This document shows positions 16,751-25,548 of a DNA stretch of 64,000 nt, piece after piece. This DNA comes from Aldehydirespirator sp965221215. GTDB lineage: Bacteria; Actinomycetota; Acidimicrobiia; Acidimicrobiales; Aldehydirespiratoraceae. The position numbers were made by a program, and so were the translations under genes. The notes under the pieces are model-generated. The model had not been told where the DNA came from. It saw nothing but the letters and a program-made list of their open reading frames with translations, and did no database searches. The DNA lies in contig OZ244872.1 of the NCBI GenBank assembly GCA_965221215.1, positions 1,922,001 to 1,986,000 of the forward strand, given 5' to 3'. How positions within the stretch are numbered: position 1 is the stretch's first letter; each line of letters opens with the position of its first letter.

Positions 16751-18223
16751 TCAGCGGATCTCAGCGGACCAGTCGCGGGTCTCGATGAGCTCCTTGACCC
16801 GGTGCAGGAAGGCGGCCGCGTAGGCGCCGTCGAAGGCCCGATGGTCCCAGGCCATGGCCAGCACGCCCATCGAGTGGATGGCGATCGACTCGTTGCCGTA
16901 GTTGTCGGTCACCACCACCGGCTTGCGCGACACGCCGTCGGTGCTGAGTATGGCGACCTGGGGCTGGTTGATGATCGGGAACTGCATCATCGTGCCGTAC
17001 TGGCCCGCGTTGGTGAGGGTGAACGTGCCGCCGGCCAAGTCGTCGGGTCCGAGCTTGCGGCTGCGGGCCCGGTTGGCCAAATCAACAATGTCGCGGGCGA
17101 TCTGGCGGAGTCGCTTGCCCTCCGCGCCGGAGATCACCGGCGCCAGCAGTCCCTGGAAGTCGATGTCCACCGCGATGGCCAGGTTGACGTCGGCGTGGAC
17201 CACCAGCTCGTCGCCGCCGAAGCTGGCGTTGAGGTGGGGGTAGTCGCGCAGGGCGTCGATCACCGCCCGAGCGATGAAGGGCAGGTAGGTGAGGCTGAAG
17301 CCCTCCTCTGCCTTCCATGCCTGCTTGGCGGCCCGGCGGACCGTCTCCACGCCCTCGTAGTCGACCTCGATGGCGGTTAGGACGTGGGGCGAGGTCTGCT
17401 TCGACATCACCATGTGCTCGGCGGTGCGCCTGCGGATGTTGTTGAGGGGCACGACGCTGTCGCCGCTGCGGGCCACGACCGCTGGTACCGCGGATCGCCT
17501 GGCCCGCCGCGGGCGCCGGGGCTTGACCTCGCCAGCCGGCTCGGCGGGGGTCTCAGCAGCAGCCGACGCCTCAGCAGCATCAGACGTCTCAGCAGCAGGC
17601 GAAGGCTCGGCGGCTGTAGGCGATGGCTCGGCGGCAGCCGTCTCGACCGGAGCCGCGGCGCGGGCCCGTATGGCCTGCTCGACGTCGGCGCGGGTGATGC
17701 GGCCTCCCAGACCGGTGCCACCGATGGTGGACGCATCGAGGTCGTTCTCGCTTATCAGCCGTCGCACTACCGGCGACAGCACCATCGGTGCCGCGGCGGT
17801 CGAATCCACCGGCGGAAGGGGCGCCACAACCGGCGGCACCGGTTCCAACACTTCGTCCACCGGCTCAGCGGGCGGCGGATCCGGCGACTGCACCGGTGCC
17901 ACCACCGGCGGTCTCATCTCTTCGGCCGCGGGCTCCTCAACCGGCGGCTCAGCTACTTCCTGCACCGGCTCAGCGGACGGGGCCTCTCCCGAATCGCCGA
18001 CCCGGGCCAGGACCTGTCCGACCTCCACGAGGTCGCCCTCACCGGCAAGGACCTCGGCCAGCACGCCCGCCACCGGCGACGGCACCTCGGTGTCGACCTT
18101 GTCGGTGGAGATCTCGAACAGCGCCTCGTCGAGGGCCACCTCGTCACCGACCTGCTTGAACCAGCGGGTGATGGTCCCCTCGGTGACCGTCTCGCCAAGC
18201 TGCGGCATAGTGATGTCGGCCAT
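16751..18223 (-). CDS. sucB: Dihydrolipoamide acyltransferase, E2 of 2-oxoacid dehydrogenase complexes
   Basis: The protein has 490 residues. It has one lipoyl domain (1-75) with the modified Lys in ISTDKVDTEV, a long Pro/Glu/Ala-rich hinge, a subunit-binding domain near 150-185 (SPVVRRLISENDLD), a second hinge, and the catalytic domain from about 260 to the end with DHRAFDGAYA as the His/Asp active site. In actinobacteria one E2 commonly serves both AceE and 2-oxoglutarate decarboxylase complexes, so the acyl specificity is not certain. It lies between lpd and lipBA in one operon, which places its modifying enzymes beside it. Confidence 0.92.
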   Translation of the reverse strand: MADITMPQLGETVTEGTITRWFKQVGDEVALDEALFEISTDKVDTEVPSPVAGVLAEVLAGEGDLVEVGQVLARVGDSGEAPSAEPVQEVAEPPVEEPAAEEMRPPVVAPVQSPDPPPAEPVDEVLEPVPPVVAPLPPVDSTAAAPMVLSPVVRRLISENDLDASTIGGTGLGGRITRADVEQAIRARAAAPVETAAAEPSPTAAEPSPAAETSDAAEASAAAETPAEPAGEVKPRRPRRARRSAVPAVVARSGDSVVPLNNIRRRTAEHMVMSKQTSPHVLTAIEVDYEGVETVRRAAKQAWKAEEGFSLTYLPFIARAVIDALRDYPHLNASFGGDELVVHADVNLAIAVDIDFQGLLAPVISGAEGKRLRQIARDIVDLANRARSRKLGPDDLAGGTFTLTNAGQYGTMMQFPIINQPQVAILSTDGVSRKPVVVTDNYGNESIAIHSMGVLAMAWDHRAFDGAYAAAFLHRVKELIETRDWSAEIR

Positions 18224-18236
18224 CGCGCTCCGCCTC

Positions 18237-19646
18237 TCAGCCGTGCAGCGAGCGGCCGGTCAAAGACAGCACAGTCTCGCCGAACAGTTCGCTCATGGTC
18301 GGATGGGGTTGAATCAGGCTGGCCACATCGGCCGCGGTGGCCTCCCAGTTGACGGCCAGGTAGGCCTGACCCAGCTGCTCGGTCACCCACGGCCCGGCCA
18401 TGTGGACGCCGAGGATGCGACCGCCGGTTCCGTCAGCCTGCTTCTCGGCCACCACCTTCACCATTCCCTCGGTCTCGCCCAGGATCTGGGCCCGTCCGTT
18501 GGCCATGTAGCGGTGGACCGATGTCACCACATCGAAGCCGGCATCGACCGCGCTCTGCTCGGTGTGCCCGGCGAAGGCCACTTCGGGGTGGCTGTAGATG
18601 CACCACGGCGTGCCGTGATAGTCAAGCGGGCCGGGGTCCTCACCGAGGATGTCGCGGATGACGAGCATGCCCTCGGCGAAGGCGGTGTGGGCCAGCTGCG
18701 GGCTGTCGACCACATCGCCCACCGCCCAGACGCCCGGCGCAGTGGTGCGGCCCCGGTCGTCGACGGCCACGAAGCCGCGTCCGTCCAACTCGACGCCGAC
18801 GGCTTCGAGTCCCAGGCCCTCGGTGCGAGGCCGCCGGCCGACGGCCACCACCACCATCTCCACGTCGACCTGCTTGCCCTCCCCGAACGACACGACGGTG
18901 CCGGAGCGGTCGGGGCGGGGCTCGTGGCCGTGCACCGTCACGCCGGTGTGGACCTCGATGCCCCGCTTGCGGAACGAGCGCCGGACGGTCTTGGCCACCT
19001 CGACGTCGCAGCCGGCGAGGATGCTGGGCAGGGCCTCCAAGACGGTGACCTCGGTGCCCAGATCACCCATCATCGACGCGAACTCGCAGCCGATGGCGCC
19101 CCCGCCGATCACCGCGGCCGAGTCGGGCAGGCGGCTGACCGAGAACAGCTCGTCGGAGGTGACCACCAGCTCGCCGTCCACCTCGAAGCCGGCGATGGTC
19201 CGGGGCACAGATCCCGAGGCGACGATGATCGAGGTGGCGGTGAGCGTCTGCGTCGACCCGTCGTCGGCCACAGCCTCCACCGTGCCGGAGGCGCCGAGCG
19301 AGCCGGTGCCGGCCAGGACGGTCACCTTGCGCTGCCCCAGCACCGATGACAGCCCGGCCATCATCTTGTCGATCACCTGCTGCTTGCGCTCCAGCACCGC
19401 CGCCCAGTCGAGGCTGGGCTCGCCCGCGTCCACACCGAAAGCGGCCGCCCTCGACACGGTGCGGTACACCGAGGCCGCCTCCAGCAGTTCCTTGGCCGGG
19501 ATGCAGCCGACGTGGAGGCAGGTGCCGCCGACCTTGTGCTTCTCCACCACGGCCACGTCGAGGCCGGCACTGGCGCCGTAGAGGGCGGCGGCGTAGCCGC
19601 CCGGCCCGCCGCCGACCACCACCACGTCGTGGGCTGAGTCGCTCAC
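18237..19646 (-). CDS. lpd: Dihydrolipoyl dehydrogenase, E3
   Basis: The protein has 469 residues. It shows the FAD motif VVVGGGPGGYAAALYGA, the redox disulfide GGTCLHVGCIPAKELL near residue 40, the NAD motif VIGGGAIGCEFASMMGDLG near 178, and the C-terminal catalytic HPTMSE near 447. It reoxidises the lipoyl groups of E2. It is the first gene of the lpd-E2-lipBA series, with 13 bases before the E2 gene. Confidence 0.95.
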   Translation of the reverse strand: MSDSAHDVVVVGGGPGGYAAALYGASAGLDVAVVEKHKVGGTCLHVGCIPAKELLEAASVYRTVSRAAAFGVDAGEPSLDWAAVLERKQQVIDKMMAGLSSVLGQRKVTVLAGTGSLGASGTVEAVADDGSTQTLTATSIIVASGSVPRTIAGFEVDGELVVTSDELFSVSRLPDSAAVIGGGAIGCEFASMMGDLGTEVTVLEALPSILAGCDVEVAKTVRRSFRKRGIEVHTGVTVHGHEPRPDRSGTVVSFGEGKQVDVEMVVVAVGRRPRTEGLGLEAVGVELDGRGFVAVDDRGRTTAPGVWAVGDVVDSPQLAHTAFAEGMLVIRDILGEDPGPLDYHGTPWCIYSHPEVAFAGHTEQSAVDAGFDVVTSVHRYMANGRAQILGETEGMVKVVAEKQADGTGGRILGVHMAGPWVTEQLGQAYLAVNWEATAADVASLIQPHPTMSELFGETVLSLTGRSLHG

Positions 19647-19691
19647 ACGGCCTCCCCGATCACGGCGCGACCCTACCGGCTCCGACTGTGT

Positions 19692-19784
19692 TCAGAACCG
19701 GCCCCACAGGACCTGGACGGTGAAGGCCACCAAGATGGCGAGACCGCACAACAGGGCGGCCAGTATCAGCCAGCGGGTGCTCAC
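19692..19784 (-). CDS. 30-residue single-span membrane protein
   Basis: GTG at 19784 overlaps the TGA of the LapA-domain gene in a GTGA junction, the usual sign of translational coupling. The peptide starts MSTRWLILAALLCG and is almost entirely one membrane helix with a short polar end (LWGRF). It is too short for normal gene calling. I do not recognise the family. It probably works with, or is regulated with, the LapA-domain protein. Confidence 0.5.
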   Translation of the reverse strand: MSTRWLILAALLCGLAILVAFTVQVLWGRF

Positions 19785-20077
19785 GACCGGCGCCGACGTC
19801 GGCGTCGGTGGCCGACCACCCAGCCGATGATCTCGCTCAGCAGCGCGCCCAATACCGCCGACACCACGATCACCGCCCACAGCGGGCCGTCCACTTCGAT
19901 GAACAGCCACGACACGGGCACCTCGCTGCCGTTCTGGACGACGAAGACGATCAAGGCGGCCACCACCACTAGCGCCAACACGACACCGGGTCGGATCGAC
20001 AGCTTCCGGCGGGGCTTCGGACTGGCGCCATGGCCGACTTCGGGCTGAGGGACAGAGGGTGTGGGATCGCCTTGCAC
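19781..20077 (-). CDS. LapA/DUF1049-domain membrane protein
   Basis: The protein has 98 residues from GTG 20077. After a polar N-terminus come a hydrophobic helix near residues 28-47, the segment NGSEVPVSWLFIEV and a second helix (AVIVVSAVLGALLSEII), ending in a run of arginines. The pattern of two helices around NxxxVxVxF is the LapA (DUF1049) domain, whose role in actinobacteria is unknown. The open frame extends to 20182 but would overlap the divergent epimerase gene. AGGAG lies only two bases before the GTG, so the start is uncertain. Confidence 0.75.
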   Translation of the reverse strand: MQGDPTPSVPQPEVGHGASPKPRRKLSIRPGVVLALVVVAALIVFVVQNGSEVPVSWLFIEVDGPLWAVIVVSAVLGALLSEIIGWVVGHRRRRRRRS

Positions 20078-20156
20078 GTCTCCTGCTTCCGGTAGATGGT
20101 CGTACTGAGACAGACATAGCGATGGTAGACCAAGTGCCAATGGGTGCGGTACAGCA

Positions 20157-21107
20157 ATGCGGGTAGCAGTCACGGGGGCCACCGGGCTGATCGGCCGCGC
20201 CCTGCTAGCCCGCCTGGCGTCCGATGGGCATCAGGCGCTGCCGGTGGGCCGAGGCCGAGCAAGTGGGCGGACGCTCGACCGAGAGGCGAGCGGCGGATCC
20301 GACGAGCAGGGGCCAATGGTGAGCTGGGATCCCGCCGCGGGCCGCATCGAGGGCGAGGCATTGGAGGGCATCGACGCGGTGGTGCACCTGGCCGGCGAGC
20401 CGATCGCGGCCCGGCGCTGGTCGCCCGCCCAGAAGCAGCGGATCGCCGACAGCCGGGCGCGGGGTACGGCCCTGCTGGCCGGCGCGCTGGCCCGGCTCGA
20501 CGCACCGCCGGGGGTGCTGGTGTCGTCGTCGGCCATCGGCTTCTACGGCGACCGGGGCGACGAGCGCCTCGACGAGTCGTCCACCGGCGGGACCGGCTTC
20601 CTGGCCGACGTGTGCCGCGATTGGGAGGCGGCCGCGGATCCGGCCCGCGCCGCCGGCATCCGGGTGGTCCATCCCCGCACCGGCGTGGTGCTTAGCGGAT
20701 CGGGGGGCGCGCTGGGCGAGATGCTCCCCTTCTTCCGGCTGGGCCTCGGGGGCCGGATCGGCAGCGGCCGCCAATGGGTGAGCTGGATCACCCTGCACGA
20801 CGAGGTCGAGGCCCTTCTGTGGCTGCTGACCGCCGACGTGGAGGGGCCGGTGAACCTCACCGCCCCCGAGCCGGTCACCAACCGCGGGCTGACCGCGGCT
20901 CTGGGGACGGCGCTGCGCCGCCCCACGCTGCTGCCCACCCCCAAGCCCGCTCTGTGGGCCCGGCTGGGCCGCGAGCTCACCGAGGCGCTGCTCTACAGCA
21001 GTACCCGGGCCGAGCCCGCCCTGCTAGTGCGCCGCGGCTTCGAGTTCGCCCACCCCGACATAGCCACCGCCCTCGCCGCCGTTCTGGCCGAGGCCGAGGG
21101 CGGTTAG
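20157..21107 (+). CDS. TIGR01777-type NAD-dependent epimerase/oxidoreductase
   Basis: The protein has 316 residues, beginning MRVAVTGATGLIGRALLARL, a Rossmann NAD(P)-binding motif. GIDAVVHLAGEPIAARRW near residue 72, SSSAIGFYGDRGDE near 121 and WISWI-like WVSWITLHDEVEALL near 206 are landmarks of the TIGR01777 subfamily of extended SDR proteins. The C-terminal part contains the DUF1731-like LLxRRGFEF segment. Physiological substrates are unknown. Its stop overlaps the convergent rnhA stop by four bases. Confidence 0.87.
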   Translation: MRVAVTGATGLIGRALLARLASDGHQALPVGRGRASGRTLDREASGGSDEQGPMVSWDPAAGRIEGEALEGIDAVVHLAGEPIAARRWSPAQKQRIADSRARGTALLAGALARLDAPPGVLVSSSAIGFYGDRGDERLDESSTGGTGFLADVCRDWEAAADPARAAGIRVVHPRTGVVLSGSGGALGEMLPFFRLGLGGRIGSGRQWVSWITLHDEVEALLWLLTADVEGPVNLTAPEPVTNRGLTAALGTALRRPTLLPTPKPALWARLGRELTEALLYSSTRAEPALLVRRGFEFAHPDIATALAAVLAEAEGG

Positions 21108-21571
21108 GGGCCGCGGCGGGAGCGCTGATCGGCGGCTGCTCCCGAGGCCAGTTGGTCGACGATCTCGTTCCATTCGTCGCCGGAGTGGCCCTTGACCCAC
21201 CGGAACGAGATCTCGCCCGGCCGGGAGCAGTACAGCTCGATCAGCGGCTCCCACAGGTCGCGGTTGGCCACCGGCTTGCGGTTGGAGTTGCGCCAGCCCC
21301 GCCGCTTCCAGCCCTCGTACCACTTGTCGCGGAAGCAGTTGACCACGTAGGTCGAGTCCGACGCCACCTCCACCGGCCCGGTCATCTCCCGCAGGGCCTC
21401 CAGCACCGCCTGAAGCTCCATCCGCTGGTTGGTGGTGTGCGGATCGGCGCCGCAGGCCCAGGCGCCGCCGGGCACCGCCCAAGCCCAGCCGCCTGGCCCG
21501 GGGTTGCCCAGGCATGCACCGTCGGTGTAAACGACCGTGATCTCGCTGGGCACACCCCGATAGTCGCGCAT
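21104..21571 (-). CDS. rnhA: Ribonuclease HI
   Basis: The protein has 155 residues. The four catalytic acids are present: TDGACLGNPGPGG near residue 16, MELQAVLEAL near 51, SDSTYVVNCF near 73 and GHSGDEWNEIVDQLA near 128. It cleaves the RNA strand of RNA-DNA hybrids. It is divergent from aceE across an 82-base gap that holds a perfect 12-bp inverted repeat. Confidence 0.94.
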   Translation of the reverse strand: MRDYRGVPSEITVVYTDGACLGNPGPGGWAWAVPGGAWACGADPHTTNQRMELQAVLEALREMTGPVEVASDSTYVVNCFRDKWYEGWKRRGWRNSNRKPVANRDLWEPLIELYCSRPGEISFRWVKGHSGDEWNEIVDQLASGAAADQRSRRGP

Positions 21572-21610
21572 CAGCGCACCAAGGTCGCGAACCCACCCCC
21601 GCCGCCGCCC

Positions 21611-21644
21611 GAGGCCGAGCGGGTCGATCTATCCGCTCGGCCTC
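21611..21644. repeat. Perfect 12-bp inverted repeat between rnhA and aceE
   Basis: GAGGCCGAGCGG (21611-21622) and CCGCTCGGCCTC (21633-21644) are exact reverse complements with a 10-base loop. Each arm matches the outer end of the dispersed repeat (copy B starts with the same 12 bases), so it may be a remnant or minimal form of that element. It lies in the shared upstream region of two divergent genes. Confidence 0.8.
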
Positions 21645-21653
21645 ATACGCTTA

Positions 21654-24392
21654 TTGGCGGTGGCCGACAACTTCCTGCGTCAACTCCCCGACATCGACCC
21701 GGCCGAGACCCAGGAGTGGATCGACTCGCTCGACGCCATCATCGCGGCCGGCGGGCGGGAGCGGGCCCGCTACATCGTGGCCAAGCTCCTCGAGCGCTCC
21801 AACGAGCAGCAGGTGGGGGTGCCGCCCACCACCAGCACCCCCTACATCAACACCATCCCCGCCTCTGAGCAGCCCTTCTTCCCCGGAGACGAGCAGGTCG
21901 AGCGCCGCATCCGCCGCTTCGTCCGCTGGAACGCGGCGGCCATGGTGATCCGGGCCAACAAGATCGCCGACGGCATCGGCGGCCACCTGTCCACCTTCGC
22001 CTCGTCGGCCTCGTTGTACGAGGTCGGCTTCAACCACTTCTTCAAGGGCAAGGACGACGGCCTCGTCGGCGACCACGTCTACTTCCAGGGCCACGCCGCC
22101 CCCGGCGTGTACGCCCGGGCCTACCTGGAGGGGCGTCTCAGCGAGCGGGAGCTCGACAATTTCCGGATGGAGGTGGGCGGCAACGGGCTGTCGGGCTATC
22201 CCCACCCCCGGCTCATGCCCGACTTCTGGGAGTACCCGACGGTGTCGATGGGGCTCGGGCCGATCAACTCCATCTACCACGCCCGCTTCAACCGCTACAT
22301 GCATCATCGCCGCATCGACGACACCGCGGCCAGCACGGTGTGGTGCTTCCTGGGCGACGGCGAGTGCGACGAGCCCGAGACGCTGGGCGCCATCTCCCTG
22401 GCCGGGCGCAGTGGCCTCGACAACCTCAAGTGGGTGATCAACTGCAACCTCCAGCGCCTCGACGGGCCGGTGCGAGGCAACGGCAAGATCATCCAGGAGC
22501 TCGAGGGCGTGTTCCGGGGCGCGGGCTGGAACGTGATCAAGGTGATCTGGGGCACCAAATGGGACGAGCTGCTGATGCGCGACACCGACGGGGCCCTGCT
22601 CAACAAGATGGCCACCACCGTCGACGGCGAATACCAGCGCTACGCGGTGGAGACCGGCGACTACATCCGCGAGCACTTCTTCGGCCCCGACCCCCGCCTG
22701 CGCAAACTGGTCGAGCATCTCGGCGACGAGGAGCTGCGGGTGCTGCCCCGGGGCGGCCACGACTACCAGAAGGTGTACGCCGCCTTCAAGGCCGCCACCG
22801 AGGTGACGGGCCAGCCCACCGTCATCCTGGCCAAGACCATCAAGGGCTGGACCCTCGGCGAGGGCTTCGAGGGCCGCAACGCCACCCACCAGATCAAGAA
22901 GATGTCCACATCGCAGCTGATGGGGCTGCGGGCCCGGCTGCACATGGAGGCCGAGATCGACGAGGCCGACCTGGCCGACGGGATCCCGCCCTACTACCGG
23001 CCGCCGCCCGACTCGCCGGAGATCCGCTACATGATGGACCGACGCCGCGCCCTCGACGGCGCGGTGCCCCGCCGGGTGGTGCGCGACCGCCGCCCGGTGG
23101 CGCTGCCCGCCGACGGTCCCTTCCTCGACATGGGCAAGGGCTCGGGCGGGCGCAAGGTGTCGACCACCATGGCGTTCACCGCGCTGCTGCGCGACCTGCT
23201 GCGCGACCAGTACTTCGGCCGGCGGGTGGTGCCGATCGTGCCCGACGAGGCCCGCACCTTCGGCATGGACTCGCTGTTTCGGGAGTTCCGCATCTACGCG
23301 CCCCACGGCCAGCTCTACGAACCGGTGGACCACGACCTGCTGCTGAGCTACAGCGAGTCGACCGACGGCCAGATCCTCGAGGAGGGCATCACCGAGTGCG
23401 GCTCGCTGGCCAGCTGGCTGGCCGCGGCCACCTCCTACGCCAACCTCGGCGTGCCCATGGTGCCGTTCTACGCCTTCTACTCGATGTTCGGCTTCCAGCG
23501 GGTGGGCGACTCGATCTGGGCCGCGGCCGACGCACGGGCCCGGGGATTCCTCATCGGCGCCACCGCGGGGCGCACCACCCTGCCGGGCGAGGGTCTCCAG
23601 CATCAGGACGGCCACAGCCACGTGCTGGCGTCGACGGTGCCGGCCTGCGAGGCCTACGACCCGGCCTTCGCCTACGAACTGGGCGCCATCGTCGACGAGG
23701 GCCTGCACCGGATGTACCCGCCCGAGGCCGCCACCGGCGACGACGTCTTCTACTACATCACCGTCTACAACGAGAACTACGAGCAGCCGTCGCGGCCCGA
23801 CCATGTGACCGGCGCCGACATCTGCAGCGGCCTCTACAAGTTCGACGACGGGCCGGGCGGCCGCGGGCGCTGCGCCACCATCTTGTTCTCGGGCGCCTCG
23901 GTGGGCGCGGCCCGCGGGGCCCAGGCGCTGCTGGCCGAGCATCACGACACGTCGGCGGAGCTGTGGAGCGCCACCTCCTACCAGCAGCTGAGGCGCGAGG
24001 CCCTCGATGTGGAGCGCCGCAACCGGCTGCACCCCGGATCGGAGCCCGAGGTGCCGCTGGTCACCCGCAAGCTGACCGACTCCGACGGGCCGCTCGTGGC
24101 GGTGACCGACTACATGACCCTGGTCCCCGACCAGATCGCCCGCTTCACCCCGAGGCCGCTGCACGTGCTCGGCACCGACGGGTTCGGCCGCTCCGACACC
24201 CGCGAGGCGCTGCGCGGGTTCTTCGAGGTGGACGCGACCCACATCACGGTGGCGGTGCTGTCGGCGCTGACGGCTGCGGGCGAGGTGTCGCCCGACGAGG
24301 TGGCCGCCGCCATGGACCGCTACGGCATCGAGGCCCACGGCGACAACCCCGGCCACCCCGACACCGGCGCCCGGCTATCGTCACCGGCGTGA
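21654..24392 (+). CDS. aceE: Pyruvate dehydrogenase E1 component, homodimeric type
   Basis: The protein has 912 residues, the length of homodimeric AceE. The thiamine diphosphate motif is GDGECDEPE near residue 234 through NCNLQRLDGPVRGN near 265. STTMAFTALLRDLL near 503 starts the second domain, and GRTTLPGEGLQHQDGHSH near 640 is characteristic. It decarboxylates pyruvate and acetylates the E2 lipoyl group. TTG 21654 is used, but GTG 21660 is equally good. Its stop overlaps the next gene in a GTGA junction, so it heads a four-gene chain reaching the two selenolipoproteins. Confidence 0.95.
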   Translation: MAVADNFLRQLPDIDPAETQEWIDSLDAIIAAGGRERARYIVAKLLERSNEQQVGVPPTTSTPYINTIPASEQPFFPGDEQVERRIRRFVRWNAAAMVIRANKIADGIGGHLSTFASSASLYEVGFNHFFKGKDDGLVGDHVYFQGHAAPGVYARAYLEGRLSERELDNFRMEVGGNGLSGYPHPRLMPDFWEYPTVSMGLGPINSIYHARFNRYMHHRRIDDTAASTVWCFLGDGECDEPETLGAISLAGRSGLDNLKWVINCNLQRLDGPVRGNGKIIQELEGVFRGAGWNVIKVIWGTKWDELLMRDTDGALLNKMATTVDGEYQRYAVETGDYIREHFFGPDPRLRKLVEHLGDEELRVLPRGGHDYQKVYAAFKAATEVTGQPTVILAKTIKGWTLGEGFEGRNATHQIKKMSTSQLMGLRARLHMEAEIDEADLADGIPPYYRPPPDSPEIRYMMDRRRALDGAVPRRVVRDRRPVALPADGPFLDMGKGSGGRKVSTTMAFTALLRDLLRDQYFGRRVVPIVPDEARTFGMDSLFREFRIYAPHGQLYEPVDHDLLLSYSESTDGQILEEGITECGSLASWLAAATSYANLGVPMVPFYAFYSMFGFQRVGDSIWAAADARARGFLIGATAGRTTLPGEGLQHQDGHSHVLASTVPACEAYDPAFAYELGAIVDEGLHRMYPPEAATGDDVFYYITVYNENYEQPSRPDHVTGADICSGLYKFDDGPGGRGRCATILFSGASVGAARGAQALLAEHHDTSAELWSATSYQQLRREALDVERRNRLHPGSEPEVPLVTRKLTDSDGPLVAVTDYMTLVPDQIARFTPRPLHVLGTDGFGRSDTREALRGFFEVDATHITVAVLSALTAAGEVSPDEVAAAMDRYGIEAHGDNPGHPDTGARLSSPA

Positions 24393-24997
24393 ATCAAGCG
24401 AGTCGAACGCGGCCGGCGGTGGCGGGCACTCTGGCGGTCACCGGCGACGAGGCCGCCGACCGGCTGGTGAACTCCGACCCGCTGGCGCTGCTGCTGGGGA
24501 TGCAGCTCGACCAGCAGATCCCCATGGAGTGGGCCTTCATGGGGCCGTTGCGGCTGTCGGAGCGCCTCGGCGGCGCCTTGGACGCCCACGACATCGCCGA
24601 GCGCGATCCCGACGCCTTCGCCACCGTCGTGGGAACCAAGCCGGCGCTGCACCGGTTCCCGAGCTCGATGGCCAAACGGATGCAGGCCCTGTGCCGCCAT
24701 GTGGCCGACCGCTACGACGGCGACGCGGCCGCACTTTGGGCCGGCGCCGCCACCGGGGAGGAGCTCTTCGGACGGCTGCGGGACCTGCCTGGCTACGGCG
24801 ACGAGAAGGCCCGCATCCTGACCGCGGTCCTGGCCAAGCGCTTCGATGTGCGGCCCGAGGGCTGGGAGGCCCAGGCCGGCGCCTTCGCCGACCGCGAGCC
24901 CCGGTCGGTGGCCGACATCGACGGCCCGGAAGCGCTACAGCGGGTGCGGGCCTGGAAGAAACAGCAGAAGGCCCGCGGCAAGAGGAAGGACGAATGA
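24389..24997 (+). CDS. HhH-GPD family protein, base-excision-repair-like
   Basis: The protein has 202 residues. GTG 24389 overlaps the aceE stop. It contains DPLALLLGMQLDQQIPMEWAF near residue 35 and a helix-hairpin-helix-like segment LRDLPGYGDEKARILTAVLAKRF near 130-152, with a Lys-rich tail. This matches the uncharacterised actinobacterial HhH-GPD group (TIGR03252-like), related to DNA glycosylases; base specificity is unknown. The open frame extends far upstream inside aceE, but that part is a shadow. Its stop overlaps the next start (ATGA). Confidence 0.82.
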   Translation: MNQASRTRPAVAGTLAVTGDEAADRLVNSDPLALLLGMQLDQQIPMEWAFMGPLRLSERLGGALDAHDIAERDPDAFATVVGTKPALHRFPSSMAKRMQALCRHVADRYDGDAAALWAGAATGEELFGRLRDLPGYGDEKARILTAVLAKRFDVRPEGWEAQAGAFADREPRSVADIDGPEALQRVRAWKKQQKARGKRKDE

Positions 24998-25545
24998 GAA
25001 GCCGCTGGATGATCTGGGGTGTGGCGGTTGCTCTGATCGCCGCCGCCTGCGGATCGGACGACGCCGAGACCGTGACGGCACCGGTCGCCGCCGAGGCCGG
25101 TGCCGCCGTCTCCGATGCATCGGTAGCCGCGGCCGGTGACATGCCCGACCTCGACATGGTCAGCGTGCACACGGGCGAGACCGTCAATCTCCAGTCGCTG
25201 GTGAGCGGCGATGCGCCGCTGCTGCTCTGGTTCTGGGCGCCCCATTGACCCACCTGCCGGAGAGAGGCTCCGGCCCTTGAGCAGTTCGCTCAAGACAACG
25301 CCGACAAGGTGATGGTGGTGGGCATCGGCGCCCAGGACGATCTCGCCTACGCGGAGCGGTTCGTGGACCAGACCGGAACCACCTTCACCATGCTGTGGAG
25401 CGACTCCAACCAGTCGTGGCGCCACTTCGACGTGGGCCGGAACTCGAGCGTGCGGCTATTGGACCGCGGCGGCAACCTGGCCGACGACAGCCCCGGCAGC
25501 TTCAACCCCTCCAGCCTCAGCGACCAGCTCGCCGCGCTGACCTGA
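24994..25545 (+). CDS. Thioredoxin-fold selenolipoprotein 1 (in-frame TGA at 25246-25248 read as selenocysteine)
   Basis: The protein has 183 residues if TGA is read through. A lipoprotein signal ends in LIAAACGS with the lipid-bearing Cys at 19. After an Ala-rich spacer comes a TlpA/thioredoxin-like domain: LLLWFWAPH, then TGA (residue 85), then PTCRREAPALEQFA. TGA stands exactly where thioredoxins have the first Cys of CxxC, giving U-P-T-C. Downstream sequence stays in frame and looks like the thioredoxin fold (VVGIGAQDD, FTMLWSDSNQSWRHF). A 7-bp hairpin starts 7 bases after the TGA. It should act outside the membrane as a thiol/selenol redox protein. The ATG overlaps the previous stop. Confidence 0.85.
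25256..25274 (+). promoter_or_regulatory. SECIS-like hairpin after the TGA of selenolipoprotein 1
   Basis: GCCGGAG (25256-25262) pairs perfectly with CTCCGGC (25268-25274) around an AGAGG loop. The loop lies 15-19 bases after the UGA and contains guanines, matching the place and shape of bacterial SECIS elements, which bind SelB inside the coding region. Confidence 0.7.
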
Positions 25546-25548
25546 ACT

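Noticed and set aside
21651..24356. 901-residue open frame on - antisense to aceE
   Set aside because: Composition of a mirror frame (His/Val/Gly/Arg-rich), no family match, and aceE on + is certain.
22340..24388. Very long open frame on + overlapping aceE
   Set aside because: High-GC shadow frame of aceE; only its last part, from 24389, resembles a real protein.
25246..25248. TGA as a true stop making selenolipoprotein 1 a truncated pseudogene
   Set aside because: The frame continues through a complete thioredoxin-like domain, the TGA is at the catalytic Cys position, a hairpin follows and the neighbouring paralog has the same TGA.
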